Origin: Burkholderiales bacterium LSUCC0115
GTDB lineage: Bacteria; Pseudomonadota; Gammaproteobacteria; Burkholderiales; Burkholderiaceae_A
Length of the DNA stretch: 64,000 nt
NCBI GenBank assembly: GCA_009646425.1
Contig: WJBW01000002.1
Location: 1 to 64,000 of the forward strand
Direction: 5' to 3'
Shown: piece after piece, positions 45,640-54,065 of the stretch
How the letters are laid out: the number at the start of each line of letters is the position of its first letter
Numbering within the stretch: the stretch's first letter is position 1
Position numbers and translations under genes: made by a program
The notes under the pieces: model-generated
The model's database searches: none
What the model was told of the DNA's origin: nothing
Seen by the model: only the letters and a program-made list of their open reading frames with translations

Positions 45640-46539
45640 TTACTGGTAAGCAGCAGGATCGGGCGAGTTGGTTGGGTTGGCGATGACCTTTTTGAGGTTG
45701 GGGCTCATCGGCACATTCATCGTAATGTTCTTCGGTGGAATGGGCTTGAGGAACCACTTGTCATAGATCTTGTTGATCTCGCCAGACTTCATCAGTCCTT
45801 TGACGACACCAGCAGCCAGCGCCTCAAATTTGGCATCGTCTTTGCGGACCATGATGCCGTAGGGCTCAACCGACAGAGCCTCTTTCGACACCTCAAACTG
45901 TCCGGGATTCTTGGAGGTGGCAATCAAACCCGCCAACAAGATGTCATCCATCGCAAATGCGGCAGCTCGGCCCGTCTCGACCATCAGGAAAGACTCTGCG
46001 TGGCCATTGGCGGAGGTAATGTTCACGCCAAGGTTCTTCTCGGCATTGATCTGGGTGACCTGCTTGATGTTGGTCGTACCAGCTGTCGAGACCAGAGTCT
46101 TGCCCTTCATGTCTGCTAGGACACTGATGCCCGAGCCTTTCTTGTACATGATCCGGTTGGCAGTCACGAAGGTCGTGGGCAGATAGGACACCTGCTTCTG
46201 ACGCTCAGCGTTGTTCGTCGTAGAGCCACACTCGATGTCGACCGTTCCGTTGGCCAGCAGAGGAATCCGATTGGCGGAGGTCACCAGCTGATACTTAATC
46301 TGTAGGTCAGGCTTCTTGAGCTCTTTCTTGACGGCATCGGCCACGCGCTGGCAGATCTCGACTGAGTAACCGATGGGCTTTTGCTTGTCGTCGTAATAAG
46401 ACAGTGGGATGGATGCATCCCGGTGCCCGATGGTGAATACACCTGATTCTTTGACCTTGGCCAAGGTATCGGCCTGGGTGACACCAGCCATTGACATCAG
46501 GGCCACACCAACAACGGTTGCGAATTTGATAGACCGCAT
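45640..46539 (-). CDS. gltI: Glutamate/aspartate-type periplasmic binding protein
   Basis: A 299-residue type II periplasmic binding protein. The signal peptide is at residues 1-23 (ending MAGVTQA). The core includes KESGVFTIGHRDASIPLSYY, KPIGYSVEICQRVADAVKKE, VDIECGSTTNNAERQKQV and AFAMDDILLAGLI, all close to GltI (YbeJ/DEBP). It delivers an acidic or D-amino acid to GltJKL. The ATG at 46539 has AAAAGGAGAAAGC upstream; the ATG at 46584 would add non-signal residues. It is divergent from dcyD across 141 bp. Confidence 0.93.
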   Translation of the reverse strand: MRSIKFATVVGVALMSMAGVTQADTLAKVKESGVFTIGHRDASIPLSYYDDKQKPIGYSVEICQRVADAVKKELKKPDLQIKYQLVTSANRIPLLANGTVDIECGSTTNNAERQKQVSYLPTTFVTANRIMYKKGSGISVLADMKGKTLVSTAGTTNIKQVTQINAEKNLGVNITSANGHAESFLMVETGRAAAFAMDDILLAGLIATSKNPGQFEVSKEALSVEPYGIMVRKDDAKFEALAAGVVKGLMKSGEINKIYDKWFLKPIPPKNITMNVPMSPNLKKVIANPTNSPDPAAYQ

Positions 46540-46680
46540 GCTTTCTCCTTTTATTGTGTGTAGAGGAACTCGGTACCTTAACACCCATATACTGAATCAA
46601 ATTAGTGACTCAATCCCTAGCGTAAACCCTAAACCGCCCCTGCTATCACAGCATCCTTAACCGTAGGAATCCACCGCCCA

Positions 46681-47679
46681 ATGAACCTCCAGTCCTTTGC
46701 AAGAGTCAGCCTTACGCAAGCGCCTACCCCACTCGAGTTTCTTCCGAACCTAAGTCGCCAACTGGGCGGGCCAAAGATCTTCATCAAGCGTGATGACAAT
46801 ACTGGCCTGGCCATGGGTGGCAACAAGACGCGAAAATTGGAATTCCTGATCGGTGATGCACTCCAAAAGGGCGCTACCCACATCGTCACCCAAGGGGCGA
46901 CACAGTCCAATCATGTCCGTCAAACCATAGCGGCGGCAAACAAATTCGGCCTCAAGACAACCGCTCTTTTGGAGGAGCGGGTTAGCAACGCCCATGCCGA
47001 TTACTACAACAACGGCAATGTGCTGTTGGATCAGATTCTGGGCGCTACCATCGAGACCCGACCGGGCGGTCTGGACATGAACCATGAACTCATTGCCGTG
47101 GGCGAACGGCTAAAGGCCGAAGGTGAGGTTCCTTACCTTATCCCCGGCGGCGGATCCAACCCCATCGGCGCTCTGGGCTATGTGGTCTGTGCCCTTGAGA
47201 TCATTGAACAATCGAAGGCCATGGGTATCGAAGTCCGGCAGGTAGTCCACGCCACTGGCAGCACCGGTACGCAAGCCGGTCTCGTCGTTGGACTCCAAGG
47301 GTCGGGATCCGGCATCGATCTACTGGGTATCAGTGTTCGTGCAGTTAAAGAAGCACAAGAGCAGAACGTCAGAAAGCTCGCGAGGGGCACCTGGGAACTG
47401 CTCAATCTGCCTGGCGAGTTTCCAGAGAACAGCGTTAAGGCTATCTCCGATCACGTGGGACCCGGCTACGGCCTGCCAACAGATGAAATGCGCGAGGCCG
47501 TTCGACTACTGGCCCGAACAGAGGGCATTTTGCTAGACCCGGTATACAGCGGCAAGGGCTTCGCAGGCCTCATTGCTCAGGTCAAGAACGGTGCCTATCA
47601 GCCCAGTGACAACGTCATCTTTGTGCACACCGGTGGGAGTTCTGCGCTGTTTGGTTATCGGGACATATTTGCTGAGTGA
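46681..47679 (+). CDS. dcyD: D-cysteine desulfhydrase / cysteate lyase family PLP enzyme
   Basis: A 332-residue fold-type II PLP enzyme of the ACC deaminase/D-cysteine desulfhydrase group. PTPLEFLPNLSRQLGG and KIFIKRDDNTGLAMGG are followed by NKTRKLEFL with PLP Lys49. VTQGATQSNHVRQT and VHATGSTGTQAGLVVGL bind the cofactor phosphate. DcyD turns D-cysteine into pyruvate, ammonia and H2S; the close homologue CuyA acts on L-cysteate, and sequence alone does not separate the two. It diverges from gltIJKL-dat, suggesting that the transported compound is its substrate. Confidence 0.85.
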   Translation: MNLQSFARVSLTQAPTPLEFLPNLSRQLGGPKIFIKRDDNTGLAMGGNKTRKLEFLIGDALQKGATHIVTQGATQSNHVRQTIAAANKFGLKTTALLEERVSNAHADYYNNGNVLLDQILGATIETRPGGLDMNHELIAVGERLKAEGEVPYLIPGGGSNPIGALGYVVCALEIIEQSKAMGIEVRQVVHATGSTGTQAGLVVGLQGSGSGIDLLGISVRAVKEAQEQNVRKLARGTWELLNLPGEFPENSVKAISDHVGPGYGLPTDEMREAVRLLARTEGILLDPVYSGKGFAGLIAQVKNGAYQPSDNVIFVHTGGSSALFGYRDIFAE

Positions 47680-47799
47680 AGTGTTGTCTCAGGGGGGGCA
47701 TGATCGTCCCTCTGTGACATTTTTCTGACTGGTCATTTTCTGACCAACCCAGCAAAACACGACTAGTCTTTGAAGGGGGAAAGTTATCCCCCAGACTTG

Positions 47800-47815
47800 T
47801 CCACAGATCTGTGGA
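47800..47815. promoter_or_regulatory. Perfect 16-bp palindrome resembling paired DnaA boxes
   Basis: TCCACAGATCTGTGGA is an exact palindrome. Extended, it reads TTGTCCACA on the left (8/9 to TTATCCACA) and, inverted, ATTTCCACA on the right (7/9). A further GTTATCCCCC lies at 47783-47792. It could bind DnaA or a dimeric regulator. There is no other evidence for an origin here. Confidence 0.4.
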
Positions 47816-47961
47816 AATCTAAAAAGCTCACATCAAATAGAGCTTGAAATCCTATGTGCTTGATTTGCTGATGAGGGCAACAAACTGCCCAAAAAGCGTG
47901 CACTTGATGCAATGCATTTATGGGACAAAGGGCACGTCGAACTCAACCGAGGAGGCCGCCC

Positions 47962-48039
47962 ATGAAAGAGCTGCTCGTGACTTTAGGAATGACGCTGGGA
48001 TTGTCGGTGGTGATTCTTGCGGCGACTGGCATGTCGTGA
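47962..48039 (+). CDS. Candidate 25-residue membrane microprotein
   Basis: ATG 47962 is preceded by GAGGAGG with 7-nt spacing, an excellent ribosome binding site. The 25 codons give MKELLVTL, then a hydrophobic stretch GMTLGLSVVILAATG, then MS and a stop. A short charged N-terminus plus one membrane helix is the plan of known bacterial membrane microproteins and type I toxins. Nothing identifies its function. It ends 15 bp before the convergent tRNA-Ser. Chance occurrence cannot be excluded at this length. Confidence 0.4.
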   Translation: MKELLVTLGMTLGLSVVILAATGMS

Positions 48040-48054
48040 AGAGCCAGTAAGAAC

Positions 48055-48144
48055 TGGCGGAGGCGGTGAGATTCGAACTCACGGAGAGGTCGCCCCCTCG
48101 CCGGTTTTCAAGACCGGTGCATTCAACCGCTCTGCCACACCTCC
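48055..48144 (-). tRNA. tRNA-Ser (TGA)
   Basis: A class II tRNA with acceptor GGAGGTG/CGCCTCC, anticodon arm CCGGT-CTTGAAA-ACCGG giving TGA, and the long variable arm (GCGAGGGGGCGACCTCTC) typical of serine tRNAs. The T-loop is TTCGAAT and CCA is encoded at 48055-48057. It reads UCA and related serine codons. A TACACT -10-like hexamer (48160-48155) is about 11 bp upstream of the 5' end. Confidence 0.95.
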
Positions 48145-48183
48145 AACGAACGCAAGTGTATCAAATCAGCCCATAATCCTGGG

Positions 48184-49137
48184 GTGCAGACCTCGACCAC
48201 AGCACCCCTTCAGGCCAGCGAAGAGACCTCCCTGAGCGCTAACAGAGCAGCCACTGTCGTCGCAGTCGCTGGTGCCACCGGCACGATCGGGCAGGCTGCA
48301 CTGAAGAGGCTTGCCGAGCGTGGCTACCACCCGGTTGCCCTACCCCGAGATCCGCAGAGCCTGCCTGCAGGCTGTTCAGCCGTTATCTCTTGCATGGCCT
48401 CTCGCACCGGCTTGGCCGAGGACGCTTGGCGAGTCGACCATCAAGCCCAGTCCAAGCTTCTGTCACTGGCCAGGCAACAGGGTGTTGATCAGTTCGTGCT
48501 GTTGTCGGCGATCTGTGTCCAGAAGCCCCACCTGCCGTTTCAGAAGGCCAAGCTGGCCTTTGAGGCGGAGCTGCGGGCCAGTGGCCTGCGTTACTGCATC
48601 GTCAGGCCCACGGCCTTTTTTAAATCACTCGCGGGTCAGCTCAAGCGCGTCCTCGCGGGCAAGCCATTCCTGGTCTTTGGAGATGGGCAGTTAACCAGAT
48701 GCAAGCCCATCTCAGATGAGGACCTGGCCGATTACCTGATCGATTGTTTGAGCCACGCCGACCGTGTCAATCAAATCCTGCCCATTGGCGGACCGGGGCC
48801 CGCACTGTCGCCATTGGATCAGGTGCACCTTCTGGAAGGCCTGCTTGGACACAGAGTTCGCATCAAATCGGTTCCCGTTGGGTTGCTGCGATCGATTGCA
48901 GGATTGCTCTCTGTGGCAGGCTGGTTCAGCAAAGCAGCGCGCGACAAGGCCGAGCTGGCCCGAATCGGCCTCTATTACGCCACCGAATCCATGCTGGTTT
49001 GGGATGAGAGTGCTGGCGCCTACAGCGAATCCCTGACGCCTGAGACCGGCCAGCAGCGACTGGCGGATTTCTATGCCTCGGTGATTCGAGGCGAGACCCG
49101 CGTGGACTTGGGCGCCCACGCGGTGTTCAAAGACTAG
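48184..49137 (+). CDS. BciA-like NAD(P)-binding protein (divinyl chlorophyllide 8-vinyl-reductase family)
   Basis: A 317-residue Rossmann-fold reductase of the NmrA/atypical SDR type. The nucleotide loop is [20 protein letters not shown] (29-48). [20 protein letters not shown] and [20 protein letters not shown] with [20 protein letters not shown] match the pattern of BciA/DVR, which reduces the 8-vinyl group of (bacterio)chlorophyll precursors. No other pigment or photosynthesis gene is in the window. It may be a true BciA in an aerobic anoxygenic phototroph whose photosynthesis cluster is elsewhere, or a paralogue with another substrate. The start is GTG at 48184 with no strong ribosome binding site. 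Its stop overlaps the convergent FKBP stop by 4 bp. Confidence 0.72.
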   Translation: MQTSTTAPLQASEETSLSANRAATVVAVAGATGTIGQAALKRLAERGYHPVALPRDPQSLPAGCSAVISCMASRTGLAEDAWRVDHQAQSKLLSLARQQGVDQFVLLSAICVQKPHLPFQKAKLAFEAELRASGLRYCIVRPTAFFKSLAGQLKRVLAGKPFLVFGDGQLTRCKPISDEDLADYLIDCLSHADRVNQILPIGGPGPALSPLDQVHLLEGLLGHRVRIKSVPVGLLRSIAGLLSVAGWFSKAARDKAELARIGLYYATESMLVWDESAGAYSESLTPETGQQRLADFYASVIRGETRVDLGAHAVFKD

Positions 49138-49589
49138 CGAACGCCGAGCAGCTCGACGTCAAACATCAAGGTGGCATTGGGGGGGATCACACCGCCCGCA
49201 CCACGCGATCCATAGCCCATGTCACTTGGAATGACCAGGGTGCGCTTGCCGCCCACCTTCATGCCTGCCACACCCTTGTCCCAGCCGGCGATAACGCGGC
49301 CAGCACCGAGGGGGAAGCCGAAAGGCTGACCACGGTCCACCGAGCTGTCGAACTTCTTGCCCTTGCCGTCAGCCTTGCTGGGGTCATAGAGCCAGCCGGT
49401 ATAGTGCACCGAGACCTGTTGGCCAGACTTGGCCTCATCACCCTGGCCCACCGACCGATCAATGGTCACCAATTGGGTGACGGGCGCCTTGGGCAGTCCA
49501 CCACCAGCGGCCTCAGCCCGATCACTCATGGCCAGACTCACCACAGACCCCATCGCCAAAACAGACAGAAAACGACTCCAGTTACGCAT
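49134..49589 (-). CDS. Exported FKBP-type peptidyl-prolyl isomerase
   Basis: A 151-residue protein: signal peptide (residues 1-27, ending DRAEA), then one FKBP domain. The marks are [48 protein letters not shown] and [20 protein letters not shown]. Active-site Tyr, Asp, Phe and Trp are present, so isomerase activity is expected. There is no N-terminal dimerisation domain as in FkpA/Mip. It assists folding of exported proteins. ATG 49589 has AGGAGA upstream and is preferred over 49616. Confidence 0.93.
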   Translation of the reverse strand: MRNWSRFLSVLAMGSVVSLAMSDRAEAAGGGLPKAPVTQLVTIDRSVGQGDEAKSGQQVSVHYTGWLYDPSKADGKGKKFDSSVDRGQPFGFPLGAGRVIAGWDKGVAGMKVGGKRTLVIPSDMGYGSRGAGGVIPPNATLMFDVELLGVR

Positions 49590-49624
49590 CACAGATCTCC
49601 TATCAAAAACCAACACCAGACGGA

Positions 49625-50107
49625 CTACTTGTCTTCTTTTTCCTTCACATCCACATCGATCACATTGGGGTCGTTGGGCCGCTCCCGATGGGACGGCCCA
49701 CCCCCATGTGCGCCGCCGCGACCAGCCCGGACCATTCTCATCTGCAGGCTGTTATGCCCGGTAGCCACATTGATCAGAAAAGTGGTGAAACTCACCGCCA
49801 GCGCAGCCAACACGCCCATCCAAAAACCCGAGATCTGAAAGCCTGGCACCAGCTCGGCCACCAAGACCAGGATGAAGCCATTGATGACCGGCAGCATGAG
49901 GCCCATGGTCATGACCGTAATCGGCAGGGTCACCAAGACCAGCAGCGGCTTTAAGAAGAGATTGGCCAGGGTGAGCACCAGCGCAGCCAAGGCCAGGGCC
50001 TGCAGGCTGTCAAAGTGAAGACTGTCAAAGATCGCATCCACAATCCACAGCGCCAGCATGCTCACCAGCCAGATCATGCCAGAGCGTTTGAGCAAAAGAC
50101 TGTTCAT
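49625..50107 (-). CDS. Phage holin family (holin 4 superfamily) membrane protein
   Basis: A 160-residue protein with four hydrophobic segments: [54 protein letters not shown] and [21 protein letters not shown] hydrophilic tail rich in Gly/His/Asp ends KEKEDK. The [17 protein letters not shown] pattern is that of the widespread phage-holin-4-like family; despite the name these are chromosomal proteins with no known lysis role. Its ATG overlaps the Nudix stop (ATGA), linking it to the nuo transcript. Function is unknown. Confidence 0.83.
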   Translation of the reverse strand: MNSLLLKRSGMIWLVSMLALWIVDAIFDSLHFDSLQALALAALVLTLANLFLKPLLVLVTLPITVMTMGLMLPVINGFILVLVAELVPGFQISGFWMGVLAALAVSFTTFLINVATGHNSLQMRMVRAGRGGAHGGGPSHRERPNDPNVIDVDVKEKEDK

Positions 50108-50739
50108 GCGGATGGTGCGAACCAATCGGGTTGCCAGACCCCCGCACGCCACTGCGACAACCAAAAGGCGGCTGTCATGGTCTTGGCATCGGTGACCTGC
50201 CCCTGGTGAACGGCCTTGAAGAAATCATCCTGAGGAAGACGCACGACATCCAGACACTCGCCGGCCTCCAACGCAGCAGAGCCCATGGTGAGCCCCTTGG
50301 CAAAAAACAAGTGAATGACCTCGGTGGAATAAGAGATGACTGGGTGCATCTGCCCTGCCCTGGCCCAGTGACTGGCCGAATAGCCGGTCTCTTCACGCAA
50401 CTCTCGAATGGCGCTCACTAAAGGATCCTCACCCGCATCCAGCTTGCCTGCCGGAAACTCCAGAAAGCTGCGGTTCAAGGGGTAACGCCACTGCCGCTCG
50501 AGCAGCAAATCGCCATTGTCGAAGACCGGGATGATGGCCGAGGCGCCGGGGTGCAAGGTGTACTCACGGACACACTCTGTGCCATCCGCAGCTCTGGCGG
50601 TGTCACGCTGAATCTTGAGCAAGACGCCCTCAAAGACCGGGTTGCCGCTGAGGCGACGCTCGGCCAGATGAGGTGCGGGTTCCTTCGGTCCTTGAGGCGG
50701 ACGAGGATCTGGGGTGGTGCGTTCTGGCGACTCGCTCAC
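50104..50739 (-). CDS. Nudix hydrolase (ADP-ribose pyrophosphatase-like)
   Basis: A 211-residue Nudix protein. The box is complete: G at GKLDAGE, then seven residues, then RELREETGY, satisfying GX5EX7REUXEEXGU. REYTLHPGASAIIPVFDNGD and LLLERQWRYPLNRSFLEFPA before it are typical of ADP-ribose pyrophosphatases. It would cleave ADP-ribose to AMP and ribose 5-phosphate. The GTG start at 50739 overlaps the DUF2818 stop (GTGA) and is preferred over a far-upstream ATG in the DUF2818 gene. Its position at the end of the NADH dehydrogenase operon suits an NAD-derivative housekeeping role. Confidence 0.88.
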   Translation of the reverse strand: MSESPERTTPDPRPPQGPKEPAPHLAERRLSGNPVFEGVLLKIQRDTARAADGTECVREYTLHPGASAIIPVFDNGDLLLERQWRYPLNRSFLEFPAGKLDAGEDPLVSAIRELREETGYSASHWARAGQMHPVISYSTEVIHLFFAKGLTMGSAALEAGECLDVVRLPQDDFFKAVHQGQVTDAKTMTAAFWLSQWRAGVWQPDWFAPSA

Positions 50740-51041
50740 GAGACGCGACGTCTCAGGTAACGCCAGACATAGCCGGGATAGGCCATCACCAGAAAGAGCA
50801 AGGCGGCAATGGCGTAGAAGTTCCAAGTCTGAGACTGGACGGCACCCATGTTGGCCTCAAGCCCAAAGCCAATCAGCAAGACCAGGCCGTAGCCCACCAG
50901 CAATTCCAACAGCCGGAAGGTAAACGACTTCTGACCCGTTGGTGGCTGACGAACCAAGAACTGGCGTTCCGTGAAAAACGGCCAGTTGGCCAGGACAAAG
51001 CCCATGACCAGCCAGACAACGGCGGAGCCCCAGACGCTCAT
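50736..51041 (-). CDS. DUF2818 family membrane protein
   Basis: A 101-residue protein with three hydrophobic segments (SAVVWLVMGFVLANWPFFTE, LLELLVGYGLVLLIGFGLEA, FYAIAALLFLVMAYPGYVWR) and a basic C-terminus. The family is largely betaproteobacterial and regularly follows nuoN, as here with a 3-bp gap. A role connected with complex I is inferred from position only. It overlaps the Nudix start, so the chain nuoN-DUF2818-Nudix-holin is tightly linked. Confidence 0.9.
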   Translation of the reverse strand: MSVWGSAVVWLVMGFVLANWPFFTERQFLVRQPPTGQKSFTFRLLELLVGYGLVLLIGFGLEANMGAVQSQTWNFYAIAALLFLVMAYPGYVWRYLRRRVS

Positions 51042-51044
51042 CGG

Positions 51045-52526
51045 TCAGGCCCCCAATGAGGTGCGAACCGCAACGACACACCAGGCCATCAAGGGGCCGG
51101 GCACGATGCCGAGGGCGATAACGGCCAGGCCGTTGGCCGAGAGGATCGAATTCTGAATGGGGCACTGCATCTGCTCTGGAACCCTGACCACTGGGTCATC
51201 AAAGAACATGACTTTGACGATGCGCAGGTAATAAAAGGCGCCAATCAACGAAGCCAACACCGCAAAGACGGCCAGACCCACATAGCCGGCTGCCACTGCA
51301 GACTCCAACACGGCCAGCTTGGCGTAAAAACCCACGGTCGGAGGGATACCGGCCAGAGAGAACACCAAGGCCAGCATGACCCAGGCCAGCATGGGCTTGG
51401 TCTTGGCCAGACCTTTGAAATCCTCCAAGGTGTCGAACTCATAGCCGCGGCTAGACGCCAGCAAGATCACGCCGAAAGAGCCGAGGGTGGTCAGCACATA
51501 GGTCAGCACGTAGAACATGCTGGCGGCATAGGCATTGACCGCGCCGTCGGTCTTCTCACCCAACACACCCGACGCAATGGCCAGCAGCATGAAACCCATG
51601 TGGGCGATCGTGGAGTAGGCCAGGATGCGTTTGAGATTGGTCTGCATGATGGCAACCAGGTTGCCCACCAACAGAGAGAGCACGCAGAGCACCAGCAGCA
51701 TCTGCTGCCAATCCGCCGCCACGCCAAACAGGCCGCTGACCAGCAGACGAATCACGATGGCATAGGCAGCCAATTTGGGCGCGGCGCCAATCAGCAAGGC
51801 AGTGGCCGTAGGAGCCCCCTGGTAGACGTCCGGCACCCACATGTGGAAAGGCACCACGCCAAGCTTAAAGGCCAGACCAGCCACCAGAAAGACCGTGCCA
51901 AAGACCATCACCAGACGGTCGGCATTGCCGGCCGCCAGCTTGTCCTGGATGGCGGTGATCTCGAGACTGCCGGTGGCGCCGTAGATCATGCTCATGCCGT
52001 AGAGCAGGAAGCCAGAGGCCAAGGCGCCCAGCACGAAGTACTTCATGGCCGCCTCGGTCGAGACTGCACTCTCTCGGCGCAGGGCCACTGCCGCATAGAG
52101 GGCCAAGGACAGCAGCTCCACACCCAGATAGACCGTCAGCAGGTGGTTGGCCGAGATCATGACGAAGCCACCGAGCAGCGAGAACAGCGCAAACAGATGG
52201 TAGGCCCCAAAGGCCATGCTTTGATCGGCCAGGGTTCGGCGGGCATAGACCAGAGTCACCGCCGTTGCGAAAGAGGCGCCGCTCTTGAGCAGGGCTGCCA
52301 TGGGATCGACCACGACCAGGCCGTTCATCCCCACTGCTGGGGTGATGGTGAGGGCATCGAGCATCTGCCACAGACCAATGAAGACCAGGCCGGCCAGGCT
52401 GCCCATATGGACCAGCACTTCAGAGCGCTTTTTGAGAAACGCGTCAGCCAGCATCACAGCAGCGAGCAGCACAAAGAGCGCGATCTCTGGAGCAATGGTG
52501 AAGAGTTTGAGTTGTTCGAGAGTCAT
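51045..52526 (-). CDS. nuoN: NADH-quinone oxidoreductase subunit N
   Basis: A 493-residue antiporter-like membrane subunit of complex I with about 14 hydrophobic segments. Key regions are ELLSLALYAAVAL, the broken-helix lysine region FKLGVVPFHMWVPDVYQGAP and RILAYSTIAHMGFMLLAIAS. It is one of three proton-pumping modules (L, M, N). The start ATG 52526 (MTLEQLKLFTIAPEIAL) is set by homology. It is the last nuo gene, followed after 3 bp by DUF2818. Confidence 0.96.
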   Translation of the reverse strand: MTLEQLKLFTIAPEIALFVLLAAVMLADAFLKKRSEVLVHMGSLAGLVFIGLWQMLDALTITPAVGMNGLVVVDPMAALLKSGASFATAVTLVYARRTLADQSMAFGAYHLFALFSLLGGFVMISANHLLTVYLGVELLSLALYAAVALRRESAVSTEAAMKYFVLGALASGFLLYGMSMIYGATGSLEITAIQDKLAAGNADRLVMVFGTVFLVAGLAFKLGVVPFHMWVPDVYQGAPTATALLIGAAPKLAAYAIVIRLLVSGLFGVAADWQQMLLVLCVLSLLVGNLVAIMQTNLKRILAYSTIAHMGFMLLAIASGVLGEKTDGAVNAYAASMFYVLTYVLTTLGSFGVILLASSRGYEFDTLEDFKGLAKTKPMLAWVMLALVFSLAGIPPTVGFYAKLAVLESAVAAGYVGLAVFAVLASLIGAFYYLRIVKVMFFDDPVVRVPEQMQCPIQNSILSANGLAVIALGIVPGPLMAWCVVAVRTSLGA

Positions 52527-52549
52527 GGTCGTGTTCACGAGGGGTCGCG

Positions 52550-54058
52550 TTACTTGGGCAGTTTGGAGACCGACAGGTGCTGCAAGAGCCCATCGACCGA
52601 GGTGGTCATGTAATCGGTAAAGGCAGCCGGGTGCAGACCCATGTAGAGCACCCAGAAGGCCAGCGCCAGCAGCATGAGGAACTCGCGCCGGCTGACGTCC
52701 TTGAGCGCGGCCACGTGGTCGTTGGCGACTTCGCCAAAGATCACCCGCTTGATCATCCAAAGGGTGTAGGCCGCACCAAAGATCAAGGTGGTGGCTGCCA
52801 GCAGACCAATCCAGAAGTTGAACTTGACCGCGGCCAGGATGACCATGAACTCGCCCACAAACCCGCTGGTCGCAGGCAGGCCAGCATTGGCCATGGCGAA
52901 GAAGACAAAGAGCGCGGCAAACTTGGGCATTCGGTTGACCACGCCACCATAGTCCGCAATCTGACGGCTGTGCATGCGGTCATAGAGCACCCCGATGCAC
53001 AGGAACATGGCACCCGAGATAAAACCGTGGGAGACCATCTGCACGATGCCGCCCTGCACGCCCAGGGCGGAGAACATGAAAAAGCCCAGCGTGACAAAGC
53101 CCATGTGCGCAATCGACGAATAGGCCACCAGTTTTTTCATGTCCTGCTGAACCAAGGCCACCAGTCCGATGTAGACCACAGCTACGAGAGATAAGGTGAT
53201 CATCAGACCAGACAATTCGGAGCTGGCATCTGGTGCGATTGGCAGTGAGAAGCGCAAGAAACCATAGGCGCCCAGCTTGAGCATGATGGCCGCCAGCACC
53301 ACCGATCCACCGGTTGGCGCCTCGACGTGGGCATCGGGCAGCCAGGTGTGGACCGGCCACATGGGGACCTTGACCGCAAAGGCCATGAGGAAGGCCAGGA
53401 AGATCAGGATCTGGGGCTCCAAGGCCAGGGGCAGCTTGTGCCAGGCCAGGATGTCAAAACTGCCGCTCTGGGAATACAGGTAAATGATCGCCACCAGGGT
53501 GAGCAAAGAGCCCAACAGGGTGTAGAGGAAAAACTTGAAGGCTGCGTAGACGCGGCGCGGTCCACCCCAGATGCCGATCACGATGTACATGGGGATGAGG
53601 GTGGCCTCGAAGAAGACATAAAACAGCAGGCCATCCAGCGCACAGAAGACGCCGATCATGAGTCCTGACAGGATCAAAAAGGACCCCATGTAGACAGCCG
53701 GGCGATCCTCGATCACCTCCCAACCGGCGACCACCACAAAGATGGTGATGAGGGCCGTCAGCGGAACGAACCAGACCGAGAGGCCATCGACGCCCAGGAA
53801 GTAGTTCACCGAAAAGCGTTCAATCCAGCTGAACTTCTCAACGAACTGAAAGCCGGCATGGGCCGCATTGAAGTCGGTGATCAGAACAATCGTCGGCAGA
53901 AGGGAGAGCACCGAAGCCCCCAAAGCGAGCTGACGCAGCAGGCTGGGCGAGCCACCCTGGAGTGGTCGGCCAAAGCCGATCAGGGCCAGTCCCAGCAGGA
54001 TCGGTGTCCAGATGGACAGCGACAGCCAGGGGATCGAGGACGTGAGCATGCTAGTCAT
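52550..54058 (-). CDS. nuoM: NADH-quinone oxidoreductase subunit M
   Basis: A 502-residue antiporter-like subunit. FLGVDGLSVWFVPLTALITI, the essential Glu in the FYVFFEATLIPMYIVIGIWG helix, FAVKVPMWPVHTWLPDAHVE and KLVAYSSIAHMGFVTLG are all conserved. About 14 membrane helices are predicted. It pumps protons within the distal arm of complex I between L and N. It starts 7 bp after nuoL. Confidence 0.97.
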   Translation of the reverse strand: MTSMLTSSIPWLSLSIWTPILLGLALIGFGRPLQGGSPSLLRQLALGASVLSLLPTIVLITDFNAAHAGFQFVEKFSWIERFSVNYFLGVDGLSVWFVPLTALITIFVVVAGWEVIEDRPAVYMGSFLILSGLMIGVFCALDGLLFYVFFEATLIPMYIVIGIWGGPRRVYAAFKFFLYTLLGSLLTLVAIIYLYSQSGSFDILAWHKLPLALEPQILIFLAFLMAFAVKVPMWPVHTWLPDAHVEAPTGGSVVLAAIMLKLGAYGFLRFSLPIAPDASSELSGLMITLSLVAVVYIGLVALVQQDMKKLVAYSSIAHMGFVTLGFFMFSALGVQGGIVQMVSHGFISGAMFLCIGVLYDRMHSRQIADYGGVVNRMPKFAALFVFFAMANAGLPATSGFVGEFMVILAAVKFNFWIGLLAATTLIFGAAYTLWMIKRVIFGEVANDHVAALKDVSRREFLMLLALAFWVLYMGLHPAAFTDYMTTSVDGLLQHLSVSKLPK

Positions 54059-54065
54059 GTCAAAC

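Larger units (their letters stand above)
47680..48057. other. Intergenic region with hairpins and DnaA-like palindrome
   Basis: After dcyD there is a CAGGG...CCCTCTG hairpin (47690-47714) with a short T-run, a possible weak terminator. A perfect TGGTCA-TTTTC-TGACCA hairpin follows at 47730-47746. A 16-bp palindrome lies at 47800-47815 and a possible microprotein gene at 47962-48039. A 68-codon TTG frame at 47844 shows no homology or ribosome binding site and was not called. Confidence 0.4.

Noticed and set aside
47844-48050. 68-codon TTG-start frame before tRNA-Ser
   Set aside because: No ribosome binding site and mixed composition. The ATG 47962 microprotein in another frame has much better signals.
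51600-52613. 337-codon plus-strand frame opposite nuoN
   Set aside because: Antisense shadow with low-complexity Gln/His/Asp composition. NuoN on the other strand is unambiguous.
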